DNA of 64,000 nucleotides from Streptomyces hyaluromycini (GCF_002217755.1 NZ_BCFL01000022.1:372001-436000), one strand, 5' to 3'. Numbered from the stretch's first letter, positions 16,401 through 24,942 are shown. Numbers and translations: made by a program. The notes: a model not told the origin generated them from the sequence alone.

Positions 16401-16841
16401 ATGTCCGGCAGCATCGACCCCGAGGGAGCACTCGACCGGCAGTACCGCATCGCCGTCTACTTCGACACCGGTCCGGAGGCCGAACGCATCGCGGCGATCC
16501 TTGAGGACCGGACGCACCGCTACCGGGGGGTCGTTCCCGCCGAGACCTCGGGGGAGCGGATCACCCGGCGACCTCGCGGTGACCACACCCGACGGCACCA
16601 TTCACGTCGGCAACGAAGAGCACGCCGACAAAAAGGTCCCCGGCTTCGACCGCAGCGCCGTGGCGCAACTCACCGGTCTCCCGCTGGACCGCGCCAACAC
16701 GGTCGAGGCCGTCCGGATCGGCGGCCCGCGCCCGGTACCTACACGATCACGGTGTTCGCGCAGAACACGCCCTTCCCCGCGCAGGGTTACGCGGTGTGCG
16801 CCGCCGGCCCGATCAGCGAAGAGGAGTTGACGACGCCATGA
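16401..16841 (+). pseudogene. Small protein with subtilase C-terminal-like beta domain, two compensating frame changes
   Basis: Starting at ATG 16401 the first ~53 residues (IDPEGALDRQYRIAVYF) are in one frame. The middle is only sensible in another frame (about 16560-16735: GDLAVTTPDGTIHVGNEEH, then LDRANTVEAVRIGG). The original frame resumes with GTYTITVFAQNTPFPAQGY, then AVCAAG, and ends at 16841 with an ATGA overlap to the next gene. Together the pieces match the beta-sandwich that follows the catalytic domain in KP-43-like subtilisins; no protease domain is present. Two offsetting indels could be sequencing errors, so the gene may be intact at about 146 residues. Confidence 0.55.
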
Positions 16842-18457
16842 GGATCGCGGCAATCGGCGGCAACGCCCTGCACGCCCCGCCCCACACCCGTACCGCGCTG
16901 ACGTCCGCCTACGTCCAAGGTGCCGACGTTCTCGTCTTCGACGTCGCCGTGACCGCCGACGGACACGTCGTGCCCGGCTCCGATCGTGGGCTGCCCCGCC
17001 AGGCCGGCTCTACGGCCTCCGTCGGCGAACTCACCCTCACCCGGCTGCGCGAACTCGACCTGAGCACCACCTTCAAGCCGCGTGGCTCCCCGGAGTTTCG
17101 CTACCGACCCGCGGGCCACGCGCCCGTGCGCGTCGAAGCGCTCGACGACCTCCTCGACGCGCTGCCCGACGACGTCACCTATGTGGTGCGGGTGAGCACC
17201 GGCGGCACGGACACCGTCGCCGCCGTCATCGGAATCTTCGTCCGCCACGCCGCCACCGCACGCCTCGTCGTAGCCGCCTGCGACCCCGAACTGCTGCGCC
17301 ACGCGCGCAGGCTCGACCTCGATGTGGGCACCGCGCTGACCGGACCCCAGCTGGTCGGCTCCGGTGCCGGCCCCGACCCGGCCCTGCTCGACGCGGCCCT
17401 CCAGGACGGGGCTCTCGACCTGGTCCTCGCCGGCATCGACGATCTGATCGGCCCCGACGGCCGGCCCACCGGCCTTGGCGTTCGCATCGGCGAGGCCAAA
17501 CGCTCGGAAGGGGTGCGGCTCGGCGTGCTCGTCCTGCCCCGGGCCGACCGGGACCTCGACGACCCCGCACTCGCCGCCGCGCAACCGTACACGTGGGCCG
17601 TGGGTACCGAGTCCACCTTCGACATCGCCGAAGCCCTCCGCCCCGGCACCGGCCGGCTCGACGAGACGTTCGCCGGCACCCACGTCGACACCCGCCGCTT
17701 CGCGCTCGGCTACGCCAAGGCCACTCCCTATGGCCACGTCTTCCAGGACGACGGCATCCACATCCGCATCACCCCGTACCAGGGCGACCCCCAGCCGCCC
17801 CTGCCCGTCGACCCGGTCGAGCGCCGCCTCGCCGAGCTGGCGGAACGCAGCTGGGACGCCCTCGGCGACTGGCCGTTCTACAGCGGCGGCGGCTTCGGCG
17901 TGACGCATGGTCTGCGCGGCGACTTCGCCGCCGAGGTGCGGGTCGAGTCAGCGGTGGCGGCCCAGGCCACCATGTGCGAGATGGCCGCGGTCAACGCCGA
18001 CCCCGGCACACACCACCCGCCGTACAACGACGATGGCACGCCGTGGTTCCCGCGCTCCTTCCGCGACAAGGACGCCTTCTACGACCCCCACGGCGCACCG
18101 CCGTTCGTCGGCGCCGAACACGACGAGGACGACGGTTACCGGATCAACTGGAACCTGGGCACGCTCTACGACACCAACCAGTACGGGCCGCCCGTCGGGG
18201 ACGGCAGAGTGCTCGCGGCCCGGCTGCGGCTGGAGCGGCGCGGCGCCTACTTCGCCGCCTACACCCGCAACGACGTCGATGCCCACGACTGGGTGTGCGT
18301 CGGGACGGTGCGCAACGACTCGATGAACGAGACCGTGCACCTGCGGTGTTCCGGGAAGCGGTGGCGCCAGGAGGACCCGGCCGACCCGACGCGCTACATG
18401 CCGATCCAGGCCAACGAGTTCGTCTTCCGGGACCTGCACATCACGAGCTACTTCTGA
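16838..18457 (+). CDS. GDPD-like TIM-barrel fused to a C-terminal beta-sandwich domain
   Basis: A 539-residue protein, last of the block. Residues 1-~250 resemble a glycerophosphodiester phosphodiesterase barrel: HTRTALTSAYVQGADVLVFD then VAVTADGHVVPGSD aligns with the usual PENT...GAD..E.DV..TkDG..V..HD. However, the catalytic Glu of ExD is Phe, and the His of the second HD is Ser, so hydrolysis by the standard mechanism is unlikely. Residues ~330-539 form a beta-rich domain with RLERRGAYFAAYTRNDVDAH and DWVCVGTVRNDSM, like concanavalin/laminin-G-type sandwiches, ending with FVFRDLHITSYF. No export signal. Its ATG overlaps the preceding stop. Possibly a binding or scaffold protein; function unknown. 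Confidence 0.6.
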   Translation: MRIAAIGGNALHAPPHTRTALTSAYVQGADVLVFDVAVTADGHVVPGSDRGLPRQAGSTASVGELTLTRLRELDLSTTFKPRGSPEFRYRPAGHAPVRVEALDDLLDALPDDVTYVVRVSTGGTDTVAAVIGIFVRHAATARLVVAACDPELLRHARRLDLDVGTALTGPQLVGSGAGPDPALLDAALQDGALDLVLAGIDDLIGPDGRPTGLGVRIGEAKRSEGVRLGVLVLPRADRDLDDPALAAAQPYTWAVGTESTFDIAEALRPGTGRLDETFAGTHVDTRRFALGYAKATPYGHVFQDDGIHIRITPYQGDPQPPLPVDPVERRLAELAERSWDALGDWPFYSGGGFGVTHGLRGDFAAEVRVESAVAAQATMCEMAAVNADPGTHHPPYNDDGTPWFPRSFRDKDAFYDPHGAPPFVGAEHDEDDGYRINWNLGTLYDTNQYGPPVGDGRVLAARLRLERRGAYFAAYTRNDVDAHDWVCVGTVRNDSMNETVHLRCSGKRWRQEDPADPTRYMPIQANEFVFRDLHITSYF

Positions 18458-18489
18458 GCACACCGGTTCGGCAGGCGGTGGTCCCGGTG

Positions 18490-18600
18490 CTTCCGGCGGT
18501 CCGCGACGTGGATTGTTGCTCCGGAGCGCTGCGGGTGTGCCTCGTAGTCGCGGGCGAGCGCTCGACCGCCCAGCGCCGGGGTAGCCGGTGTCGCTAAAAG
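18490..18600 (-). pseudogene. IS5-type transposase C-terminal remnant
   Basis: The minus strand reads RALARDYEAHPQRSGATIHV, close to the C-terminal RRLARDYE...SEAMI of IS5-family transposases. The flanks of the motif are scrambled and the preceding catalytic region is absent. It lies just left of the 44-bp inverted repeat. Confidence 0.55.
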
Positions 18601-18668
18601 ATTGTCCCGCAACTGCAAGCTGGGTCTAGGCTGAACCAGCCATCCGGGTACCTCTCTTGTGGAGGCTG

Positions 18669-18712
18669 AGAAGCCGTATCTCAACCGAACGTGATCCCTT
18701 GATTTCTGCTGG
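18669..18712. repeat. Left copy of a perfect 44-bp inverted repeat
   Basis: This 44-bp sequence, beginning AGAAGCCGTATCTCAACC, occurs again without mismatch in inverse orientation at 24943-24986. It also resembles the IS end at 23337 (AGAAGCCGTAGCCCAACC). It is preceded by CTGAG (18666-18670), and CTGAG also follows the right copy (24985-24989), though these 5 bp partly overlap the repeat. It is best read as an IS5-type element terminus. Confidence 0.85.
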
Positions 18713-18832
18713 CCAAAGCGTCCGTGTATCCCGGCAGTGCATCGGCTGCGTTCCGACAATGCACTGCCTCTCTCCGTCCAGGCCCAGCCGCGAGGACGAA
18801 ACCCAAAGATTGATCACGACTCGATACGCGCT

Positions 18833-18943
18833 CTAGATGTATTGACCCGCAGCGTCGGCCAAGCGCGAGACAGGCCGGTACGACGAACCAGCCAACGCCA
18901 CCGCGTCGGCCCGGAACTCCGCCGAGTACTTGTAGGTCCCCAC
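18833..18943 (-). pseudogene. IS3-family OrfA-like N-terminal fragment
   Basis: On the minus strand TYKYSAEFRADAVALAGSSY then RPVSRLADAAGQ resembles the first helices of IS3-type OrfA proteins (KYSAEFRADAV...). A TAG stop at 18833-18835 ends it after about 35 residues. There is no orfB. A decayed fragment inside the IS-rich island. Confidence 0.55.
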
Positions 18944-19053
18944 CTGGGACTCTTTTCCCTGGACTCAAGATCCAGTATCGAGGTGTCCACGATCAAGGTG
19001 GCGGGCCCGTCGCGCCCATCCTCCGGCCACGGGTCATCAACCCTTCCCCGCGG

Positions 19054-20088
19054 CTACACCCCGTCCTCCTCTTCCACCGCCCCGTGGAACCGGGCCCGGT
19101 ACGCCCGCGGCGACCTCCCGTACCGGCGTTTGAACACCCGGGAGAAGTACAGGCGGTCGCGGACGCCGACCTCGTGGGCGATCTGGCCCACGGCCAGGTC
19201 GGTGAAGCGCAGGAGGCGGGCGGCTTCCATCATCACGCGCTCGGTGATGAGGGTCCGGGTCGGGCTTCCGGTCACTCCGGACAGGGCACGCCACAGAGCG
19301 CTTTCCGAGACGCCCAGTTCGCGCGCGTAGTGGCGGACGTCGTGATGGCGGGCGAAGTCGCGTTCCAGGAGTGAGTTGAAGCGCCGGTACAGACGGACGT
19401 CGGGGTCGTCCTTGCCCCCGGCGTCCGGCGACTCGCCGTGGTCGTGCCAGCGGCCGATCCATGACAGCAGCGTCAGCAGCAGGTGCCGGTGGACGTCGTC
19501 GCTGCAGGCGGACAACGGGCGCCGGGTCTCCGTGGCGAGTGCCCCGATCACGGCGTCGAAGTGCGCGGTGTCCTCCGGCGGGACCTTGACCACGGGCCGG
19601 CCGCGGGCGGTGAGCAGGCGGCCGGGGTGCGGGCGAGTGGACAGACCGTCGTGCAGCAGTTCGTCCCCGAACCGCACGATCGCCCCGGACAGTTCCCTCG
19701 CCTGTTCCAGGAAGTGCACCGGGCCACGCCCGAGCACCAGCACCGTGCCGGGGCCGACGGTCGTGCGCTCGCCGTCCACCACATGGACAGCCGTATCGCT
19801 CCTGGTCCAGAACAGCTCGTGGTACGCGTGCCGGTGCGGGCCACGGACGGGGCAGGTCTGGATGCTCAGGGCCGCGTCGTCCAGGAGCATCACGTGGAGC
19901 GCGGGATCCGCCGCGGGCAGCCGGGCGGTCAGCAGCTCACGGCCGCCCGGCGGGGGGACGCCGGCAGGGTCGGTACGCAAGGTGGGGTGCTCCTGCGGAC
20001 GGCGGTGGTCGGCGACGCGCACGGCACCTGGGGGTGCGTGGCGGTCCTGGGAGCCGCCTGTGTCCCGGCCATGATTTCCGCCGGGCAC
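19054..20088 (-). CDS. AraC-family transcriptional regulator
   Basis: Up to 344 residues. Residues ~60-150 form a cupin-like sensing domain (GPHRHAYHELFW, TVLVLGRGPVHFLE). The C-terminal ~100 residues are a double helix-turn-helix of the AraC type: FARHHDVRHYARELGVSESA followed by LWRALSG, then DRLYFSRVFKRRYGRSPRAY. The first ~50 residues of the longest frame are low-complexity, so translation may begin further in. It is divergent from a start codon at 20245 for a Tat-exported protein now reduced to 38 residues. AraC proteins with a cupin often control adjacent sugar-related genes; its original target seems to have been lost. Confidence 0.85.
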   Translation of the reverse strand: MPGGNHGRDTGGSQDRHAPPGAVRVADHRRPQEHPTLRTDPAGVPPPGGRELLTARLPAADPALHVMLLDDAALSIQTCPVRGPHRHAYHELFWTRSDTAVHVVDGERTTVGPGTVLVLGRGPVHFLEQARELSGAIVRFGDELLHDGLSTRPHPGRLLTARGRPVVKVPPEDTAHFDAVIGALATETRRPLSACSDDVHRHLLLTLLSWIGRWHDHGESPDAGGKDDPDVRLYRRFNSLLERDFARHHDVRHYARELGVSESALWRALSGVTGSPTRTLITERVMMEAARLLRFTDLAVGQIAHEVGVRDRLYFSRVFKRRYGRSPRAYRARFHGAVEEEDGV

Positions 20089-20244
20089 CGGTGATGTCTA
20101 GACAAATCCGAAGGCCGTCCGTCAGGTGCACGGAGAATCCATACTTCCGCGATCCAGGTCCATGGGCGAGGGCGGTGGACGTGACAAATCCTTGGCAGTG
20201 CCCGGCCGGGCCATACGTTCTGTCCCTCCCTCCAGGAGACCCAC

Positions 20245-20361
20245 ATGATTGGTCGTCGTTCCCTGATCCGCCGCGGGAGTGCCGCCGCGGGCGCACTCGC
20301 CCTGGGAACCGGAGCCGGAACCGGTCTGGTCGCCGCAGTCCCCGCCTCGGGGGAGGAATGA
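20245..20361 (+). pseudogene. Truncated Tat signal peptide ORF (38 aa)
   Basis: A strong AGGAG lies 6 bp before this ATG. The product begins MIGRRSLIRRGSAAAGALAL, a classical twin-arginine signal, and stops after 38 residues at TGA 20359-20361 with no mature domain. The stop overlaps the ATG of the following oxidoreductase. The arrangement (divergent AraC gene, good RBS, Tat leader) indicates the start of a secreted enzyme whose body was replaced when the next gene arrived. The junction lies near 20345-20360. Confidence 0.65.
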
Positions 20362-20815
20362 TGGGCCTCACCATCGGCGTCGTCGGTAGTGGCACCGCAG
20401 GCGCCTGTTTGATCAACAATCTTGCTGCACAGTTGGAGCAGGACGACGCCAGTGCCCCTAGGCCTGGGCAAATCCTCGTGTTTGACGACACCAAGCTGTG
20501 GTGGCGCGGTAGGGCCTACCAGGACGATGGAGAGTACATCTGGTGCAACTCGCCGATGAAAGCTATGTCGGTAGTGCACCACGATCCCGACCACGGCCAG
20601 GCCTGGTTGCGTGCCCACAACCTACCGCTGACCGACCCGGACACCGGACAGCCAACTTTCCTGACTCGGCCCGCCTATGGGGACTACCTGCACTCCGCCA
20701 CTCGGCAAACCATCGGCCGATTGGAGAACCAAGGCTGGACCGTGCGCCTGGTCAGCGAACACGCCACCCGCCTTGAGAACACCCCTCACGGTGTGCGCCT
20801 TTATACAAAGAGTGA
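20361..20815 (+). pseudogene. FAD/NAD(P)-binding oxidoreductase, 5' part (interrupted by IS)
   Basis: This part encodes the first ~152 residues of an FAD-NAD(P)-binding (NAD_binding_9-like) oxidoreductase. It has TIGVVGSGTAGACLINNLA with GxGxxG at about 8-13, FDDTKLWWRGRAYQDDGEY, and WCNSPMKAMSVVHHDPDHG, where family members place the FAD loop. The frame is broken after 20815 by an inserted IS. Removing 20816-22247 (the IS plus one TGA) joins YTKSE directly to TYRLDAVVLAVGG with no frame change, giving a 495-residue protein. GGGGGAGG precedes the ATG. See the 22248-23280 entry for the rest. Confidence 0.85.
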
Positions 20816-20892
20816 GAGGGCGGTATGTGATCTGATGTCCGTTTCGAGCTTTCAGGAGGAGTGCGCGGACCGGCCGTGAAGTCGCCTGGTGG

Positions 20893-21315
20893 TTACGGCC
20901 GCGGCTGGGTGAACAAGCCCTGCTCGGTCTCGACCAGGACCCCGCGCTCGGCGAGCCGCTTGAGCTTCAGGCGGGTGTTGTTGATGTTGTTGGGCGCGAT
21001 CTCCAGGTCCATCGCCTCACACACCTGCCGCGCCCGCAGCGGCATGTCGGCTGCGGCGAACACCGCCATGATTTGCTGGTAGGCAGGATGGTCCGGCAGC
21101 GTCGGTGCCGGCGGCGCGGGTGGCTGCGGATCGGGCAGCGCCAGCAGTGTCTTGCGGGTGATCCGGACCTCCTCGGCGGCCCGGCCCAGTTCGTCCAGCC
21201 GTGCGGTCAACTGCGCGATCTGCTCCCTCGTCGCCTCGGCCTGCACGGCGAGCTCCCGTTCCTGCTCCTCCAGCCGCGCCAGTACCGCCCCGAGAGTCAG
21301 CTCCCCGCCGGTCAT
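20893..21315 (-). CDS. IS-encoded companion protein (coiled coil plus winged-helix-like end)
   Basis: A 140-residue protein beginning within the transposase stop (ATGA overlap, so translation is coupled). Residues ~10-50 are a strong coiled coil (LARLEEQERELAVQAEATRE). A Pro-rich linker (PQPPAPPAPTLPDHP) follows, then a C-terminal domain MAVFAAADMPLRARQVCEAM and KLKRLAERGVLVETEQGLF that reads like a winged helix. Similar ORFs accompany IS5-type transposases in Streptomyces. The role in transposition is not known to me; regulation or DNA binding is plausible. Compare the frameshifted relative at 24349-24887. Confidence 0.75.
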   Translation of the reverse strand: MTGGELTLGAVLARLEEQERELAVQAEATREQIAQLTARLDELGRAAEEVRITRKTLLALPDPQPPAPPAPTLPDHPAYQQIMAVFAAADMPLRARQVCEAMDLEIAPNNINNTRLKLKRLAERGVLVETEQGLFTQPRP

Positions 21316-22142
21316 GTGCTGCACCAGGCCGCAGCGGTGGCCCCGGTCAGCCGGCGCAGTATCACCGCGGTCATCGCCCAGTACACCCGCGACTCCGAAC
21401 TGCGCGGCAGGTGCTCGTAGTCGCGCACCAGCCTGCGGTGCAGCATCAAGATCCCGTAGGCGCGCTCCACGATCCACCGTTTGGGGATCGGTACGAACCC
21501 GGTCTGCGCCGGGTTGCGCTCGACGATCTCCACCTCGATGCCCACCTGCACCCCGTGCGCGACGACGGCGCTCTTGAAGCCCTGGTCGACCAGGGCCTTC
21601 TGAACGGTGTCGGTGTCGCCGGCGACCCTGTCCAGCAGCGCGATACCGGCGGCGTTGTCGTGCACCGACGCGGCGAGCACCACCACCGCGATCACCAGGC
21701 CCAACACGTCAACGGCCAGGCCGCGCTTGCGGCCCGGTACTTTTTTTGCCGCATCACACCCCGTCGACTGCGCAGGCACCCCAGCCGCCGCGTGCACGCT
21801 CTGGGTGTCGAGCACCACCAGACTCGGGTCCGCCTTCCGCCGCGCCTTCTCCCGCACCTGCCAGCGCAGCAGGTCGTGGATGGTCTGGTCGGTGCCGTCA
21901 TCGCGCCACTTGGTGAAGTAGTACATCACCGCACCGCGCGGCGGCAGGTCGTGCGGAAGCAGGTCCCACTGGCAGCCGGTGCGGCCCTGGTAGAGGAGCG
22001 CGTTGACGATCTCCCGCATCTCGTACCGGCCCTGGTGACCGCTGACCGAGCGGTGCGCGGCCTTCCATGCGGCGATCACCGGCTCGACAAGCGCCCACTG
22101 CTCGTCGGACAGGTCAGTCTTGTAGGGCTTACGCTCGCTCAC
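21312..22142 (-). CDS. IS5-family transposase, full length
   Basis: A 276-residue DDE transposase. N-terminal DLSDEQWALVEPVI and YEMREIVNALLYQGRTGCQW then DLLPHDLPP are the standard DUF4096-type start. The catalytic core has Asp in VVLDTQSV, Asp in ALVDQGFKS, and Glu in RWIVERAYGILMLHRRLVRD. All three catalytic acids are present and no frameshift is seen, so it may be active. It starts with GTG 102 bp inside the right terminal repeat. Confidence 0.93.
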   Translation of the reverse strand: MSERKPYKTDLSDEQWALVEPVIAAWKAAHRSVSGHQGRYEMREIVNALLYQGRTGCQWDLLPHDLPPRGAVMYYFTKWRDDGTDQTIHDLLRWQVREKARRKADPSLVVLDTQSVHAAAGVPAQSTGCDAAKKVPGRKRGLAVDVLGLVIAVVVLAASVHDNAAGIALLDRVAGDTDTVQKALVDQGFKSAVVAHGVQVGIEVEIVERNPAQTGFVPIPKRWIVERAYGILMLHRRLVRDYEHLPRSSESRVYWAMTAVILRRLTGATAAAWCST

Positions 22143-22247
22143 GGTGCTCAGCCCAGCACGCCCGAGGCCGCCGACCGGCCGGGATACTGCGCTGCCACAC
22201 CTTCAGGTGACGGCAAATCACCTATGCACTTACATACCGCCCTCTGA

Positions 22248-23280
22248 GACCTACCGCTTGGATGCAGTGGTCTTGGCCGTGGGCGGGAGCGCTTACGCTG
22301 ACCCCTACCGTCTGTCCACGGCCCCGAACTACTTACCTAGCCCTTACCCACTGGCCAAACACGCGACGAACATCCCCCGCGGCTGCAGGGTAGGCATCCT
22401 CGGCACCGGTCTGGCCGCCGTGGACGTCGCCGTCACCCTGGACGCACTCGGCCATGACGGACCCATCACCATGTTCGGCCGAAGCGGTCAGCTTCCTACC
22501 GTCCGTGGGCCGCAGACCTCGTACAAGCTCACTCACCTCACACCGACGGCCATCGAAAACGCCGCCAAGAACGCGCCCCTGTCAATCGACGCCGTATCCC
22601 GCATGATCCAGGACGAACTTCGCGCTGCTGGCAGTAGTCCTCAGCTACTCCTTCGCGCCATGCGTCCCCAACCGCCGCTGGCCCGCCTGTCCGCTCAGCT
22701 CGATGCCTTCCTCACCAGCAGCGATATCGGGCCCCAGATCCTGCAAATCGCGGTTGCCACCGTCGGACAGGACTTGTGGTACCTGCTGGACACAACTGCA
22801 AAGCACTGGGTGCTCGACCACCTCCACCGGACCGTGATGGCACTGTGCTGCCCCATGCCAGCCTTCAATGCCACCCGCATCGCCAAACTCCTCGCCACCG
22901 GCCAGCTCACTGTCCATGCCGGCATCACGGCCGTGCATCCCGCACGTAGCGGCGGATTCACTGTCGCCACCGGTACTGGCCCTACCGCAGTCGATCTCCT
23001 CGTCAACACCATCACCCCAGCCCGTCGCCACACCCCTCATGCGGCCCGGGGCCTTATAGATCACGCCATAGCGACCGGCCTGCTCCACCCGAACCCGGCA
23101 GGCGGAGTCCACGTATTCCGGCACACCAGCCAAGCACTCGACGTACAAGGCCGCGCCAACCCCCACCTGTACATACTGGGAGAACTCACCAGTGGCGCCT
23201 TCTACTTCATCTCCGGCATGCCCGTCCTAGCCAAACGCAGTGCAGACATTGCACATCACATCACCCGGCATACCTACTGA
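22248..23280 (+). pseudogene. FAD/NAD(P)-binding oxidoreductase, 3' part (interrupted by IS)
   Basis: This part continues the gene begun at 20361 from TYRLDAVVLAVGGSAY. It contains a second dinucleotide motif VGILGTGLAAVDVAVTLDAL (about residues 205-224 of the restored protein), a helical middle, and a C-terminus with HLYILGELTSGAFYFISG, typical of FAD-binding ends in NAD_binding_9/hydroxylase-like proteins. The codon usage is less GC-extreme than the neighbouring operons and the flanks are IS-rich, consistent with acquired cargo. Its chemistry (N-hydroxylation, redox of a carrier-bound substrate or other) cannot be decided from sequence. Confidence 0.85.
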
Positions 23281-23606
23281 ACTCTTCGGTGGTGCCCCTA
23301 TGGGTTTCGTCAACACGAGGGGCGGGTTGGGGGTCAGAAGCCGTAGCCCAACCGATCTTGGAACCTGCGAGTCGAACAGAGTCCCTGCTCGGGTGATCTT
23401 CCGGCCGAACCGGCATGAAGGCAGGGCCTCCTGGTAGTTCGGGGGTGCGACCCCATTCCGAGCGGTTCCTGGAGGCCCTGTTGTCGTTGTTGTACGCGCC
23501 CGAGCCCGTTCACTTCAACTCGCCCGCTGTGTCGTGCGATTGCCTCGCGCACGTGTACGGCAACGCGGCCGATCATCCCGATCGGGTGCGCCGGTATCCG
23601 TCGGAC

Positions 23607-24401
23607 ATGACGGACGCAGAGTGGGCGGAGGTCCGGCCGTTGCTGCCGGTGCCGGCCTGGCTCCAGGGCAGAGGCGGGCAGCCCGAGGGCTATTGCCACC
23701 GCCAGATGCTGGACGCGATCCGCTACGTGGTCGCGGGCGGGATCTCGTGGCGAGCGATGCCCGCGGACTTCCCCGCCTGGGCTCGGGTCTACGCCTTCTT
23801 CCGCCGCTGGCGCGAGCACGGACTGATCACCGAGTTCCACGACCGGCTGCGCGGGACAGTCCGTGAACGCGAAGGCCGTGAGGCCGAACCCACAGCGGGG
23901 ATCATCGACGCGCAGTCGGTGCGGGCCGCCGCGACAGTCCCGGCCTCCTCACGCGGCTACGACGGCGGGAAGAGGGTGCCCGGGCGAAAGCGGCACATCG
24001 TGACCGACTGCCTCGGCCTGCTCCTAGTCGTCGCGGTCACCGCCGCGAACATCGGCGACCGGGACGCCGCGGCGGGCCTGCTGCAGCGGCTGCGCCGCCT
24101 GCACCGCGACATCACCCTCGTCTGGGCCGACGGCGGCTACACCGGCGGCCTCGTTGCATGGTGCCGGGACAAACTTGCCCTGACCTTGGAGATCGTCAAG
24201 CGCACCGACGACATGACGGGGTTCGTGGTGCTCCCCAGGCGCTGGGTGGCAGAGCGCACGTTCGCGTGGTTGATGAACTCCCGCCGTCTGGCCCGTGATT
24301 ATGAGACTCTTCCCGCTTCCAGCGAAGCGCTGATCCGGTGGTCGATGGTTACGCGGATGAGCCAGCGTCTGGCGCGGCCACGGGCCGCCGGCCTGCGCTG
24401 A
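23607..24401 (+). CDS. IS5-family transposase
   Basis: A 264-residue DDE transposase from ATG 23607 (TDAEWAEVRPLLPVPAWLQG). The frame is open upstream to 23415, and the conserved VYGNAADHPDRVRRYPSD before this ATG recurs in the fragment at 8.5 kb, so a longer start is possible. Catalytic acids are present: Asp in GIIDAQSVRAA, Asp in LVWADGGYTGG, Glu in RWVAERTFAWLMNSRRLARD. Signature PGRKRHIVTDCLGLLL is intact. No frameshift is visible; it could be functional if its ends are. Its 3' end overlaps the minus-strand companion ORF by about 50 bp. Confidence 0.9.
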   Translation: MTDAEWAEVRPLLPVPAWLQGRGGQPEGYCHRQMLDAIRYVVAGGISWRAMPADFPAWARVYAFFRRWREHGLITEFHDRLRGTVREREGREAEPTAGIIDAQSVRAAATVPASSRGYDGGKRVPGRKRHIVTDCLGLLLVVAVTAANIGDRDAAAGLLQRLRRLHRDITLVWADGGYTGGLVAWCRDKLALTLEIVKRTDDMTGFVVLPRRWVAERTFAWLMNSRRLARDYETLPASSEALIRWSMVTRMSQRLARPRAAGLR

Positions 24402-24887
24402 ACATCCCCGACGTCTCCTGCAGGAGCCAACCGCGCTCTGCCAGGCGCCTGGCCTTCGAGCGCACCCCCTCGACCTTCGCCGGCGCCGTCCCCAGGCCCA
24501 GCCCCACCGCGATCTCCTTGGCCTTCGCCGGTCCCCTGCCCGCGGACCGCCGAGCACGCCCAGAATCCGCTGGTAGTCCGGTGCCAGCACCGTCACCGGC
24601 AGCCCGTCCCGCCATGGCGGCACCGTCGAGCCCGGCACCGGCACCGGTGAGCACGCCGTCTCCTGCTCCGCCTCGGTCACTACAGTCGTCCCGGCGGCGG
24701 ACACAGCCAGGGCCTCGACCAGTTCCTCCCGCGCGATCACTCGCCGGTCCAGCTCGATCTCCGCGGCCTCCAACACCTCAGCCAACCGCGCGACTTCCTC
24801 CCGCAGACCCTCCACCCGCACGCGGGCAGCCGCTTCCCGCTCCTCCAGCATTCCCAGCACCGACGCCACCGCGCACCCCTCGGTCAT
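24349..24887 (-). pseudogene. IS companion ORF, frameshifted
   Basis: The N-terminal part in one frame (LGMLEEREAAARVRVEGLRE, EVLEAAEIELDRRVIAREE, LAPDYQRILGVL) is followed after about 24545 by AKAKEIAVGLGLGTAPAKVE and RRLAERGWLLQETSGMFSAG in another frame. So a single frameshift splits the coiled-coil half from the winged-helix-like half. The architecture is the same as the intact companion at 20893-21315, though sequence identity is low. Confidence 0.75.
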
Positions 24888-24942
24888 GATGCCGACACAA
24901 GACGCTGCATGCCTCCCTCACCCCGAGCGAAACCATGCCTGA

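Larger units (their letters stand above)
20816..22244 (-). mobile_element. Complete IS5-family insertion sequence, 1,429 bp
   Basis: Bounded by 13-bp perfect terminal inverted repeats (GAGGGCGGTATGT at 20816-20828 and its complement ending at 22244). It is flanked by the 3-bp target duplication TGA (20813-20815 and 22245-22247). It carries a full-length transposase and an overlapping companion ORF, both on the minus strand, 102 and 77 bp from the ends. Precise restoration of the interrupted oxidoreductase frame confirms the boundaries. Insertion appears recent. Confidence 0.93.
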
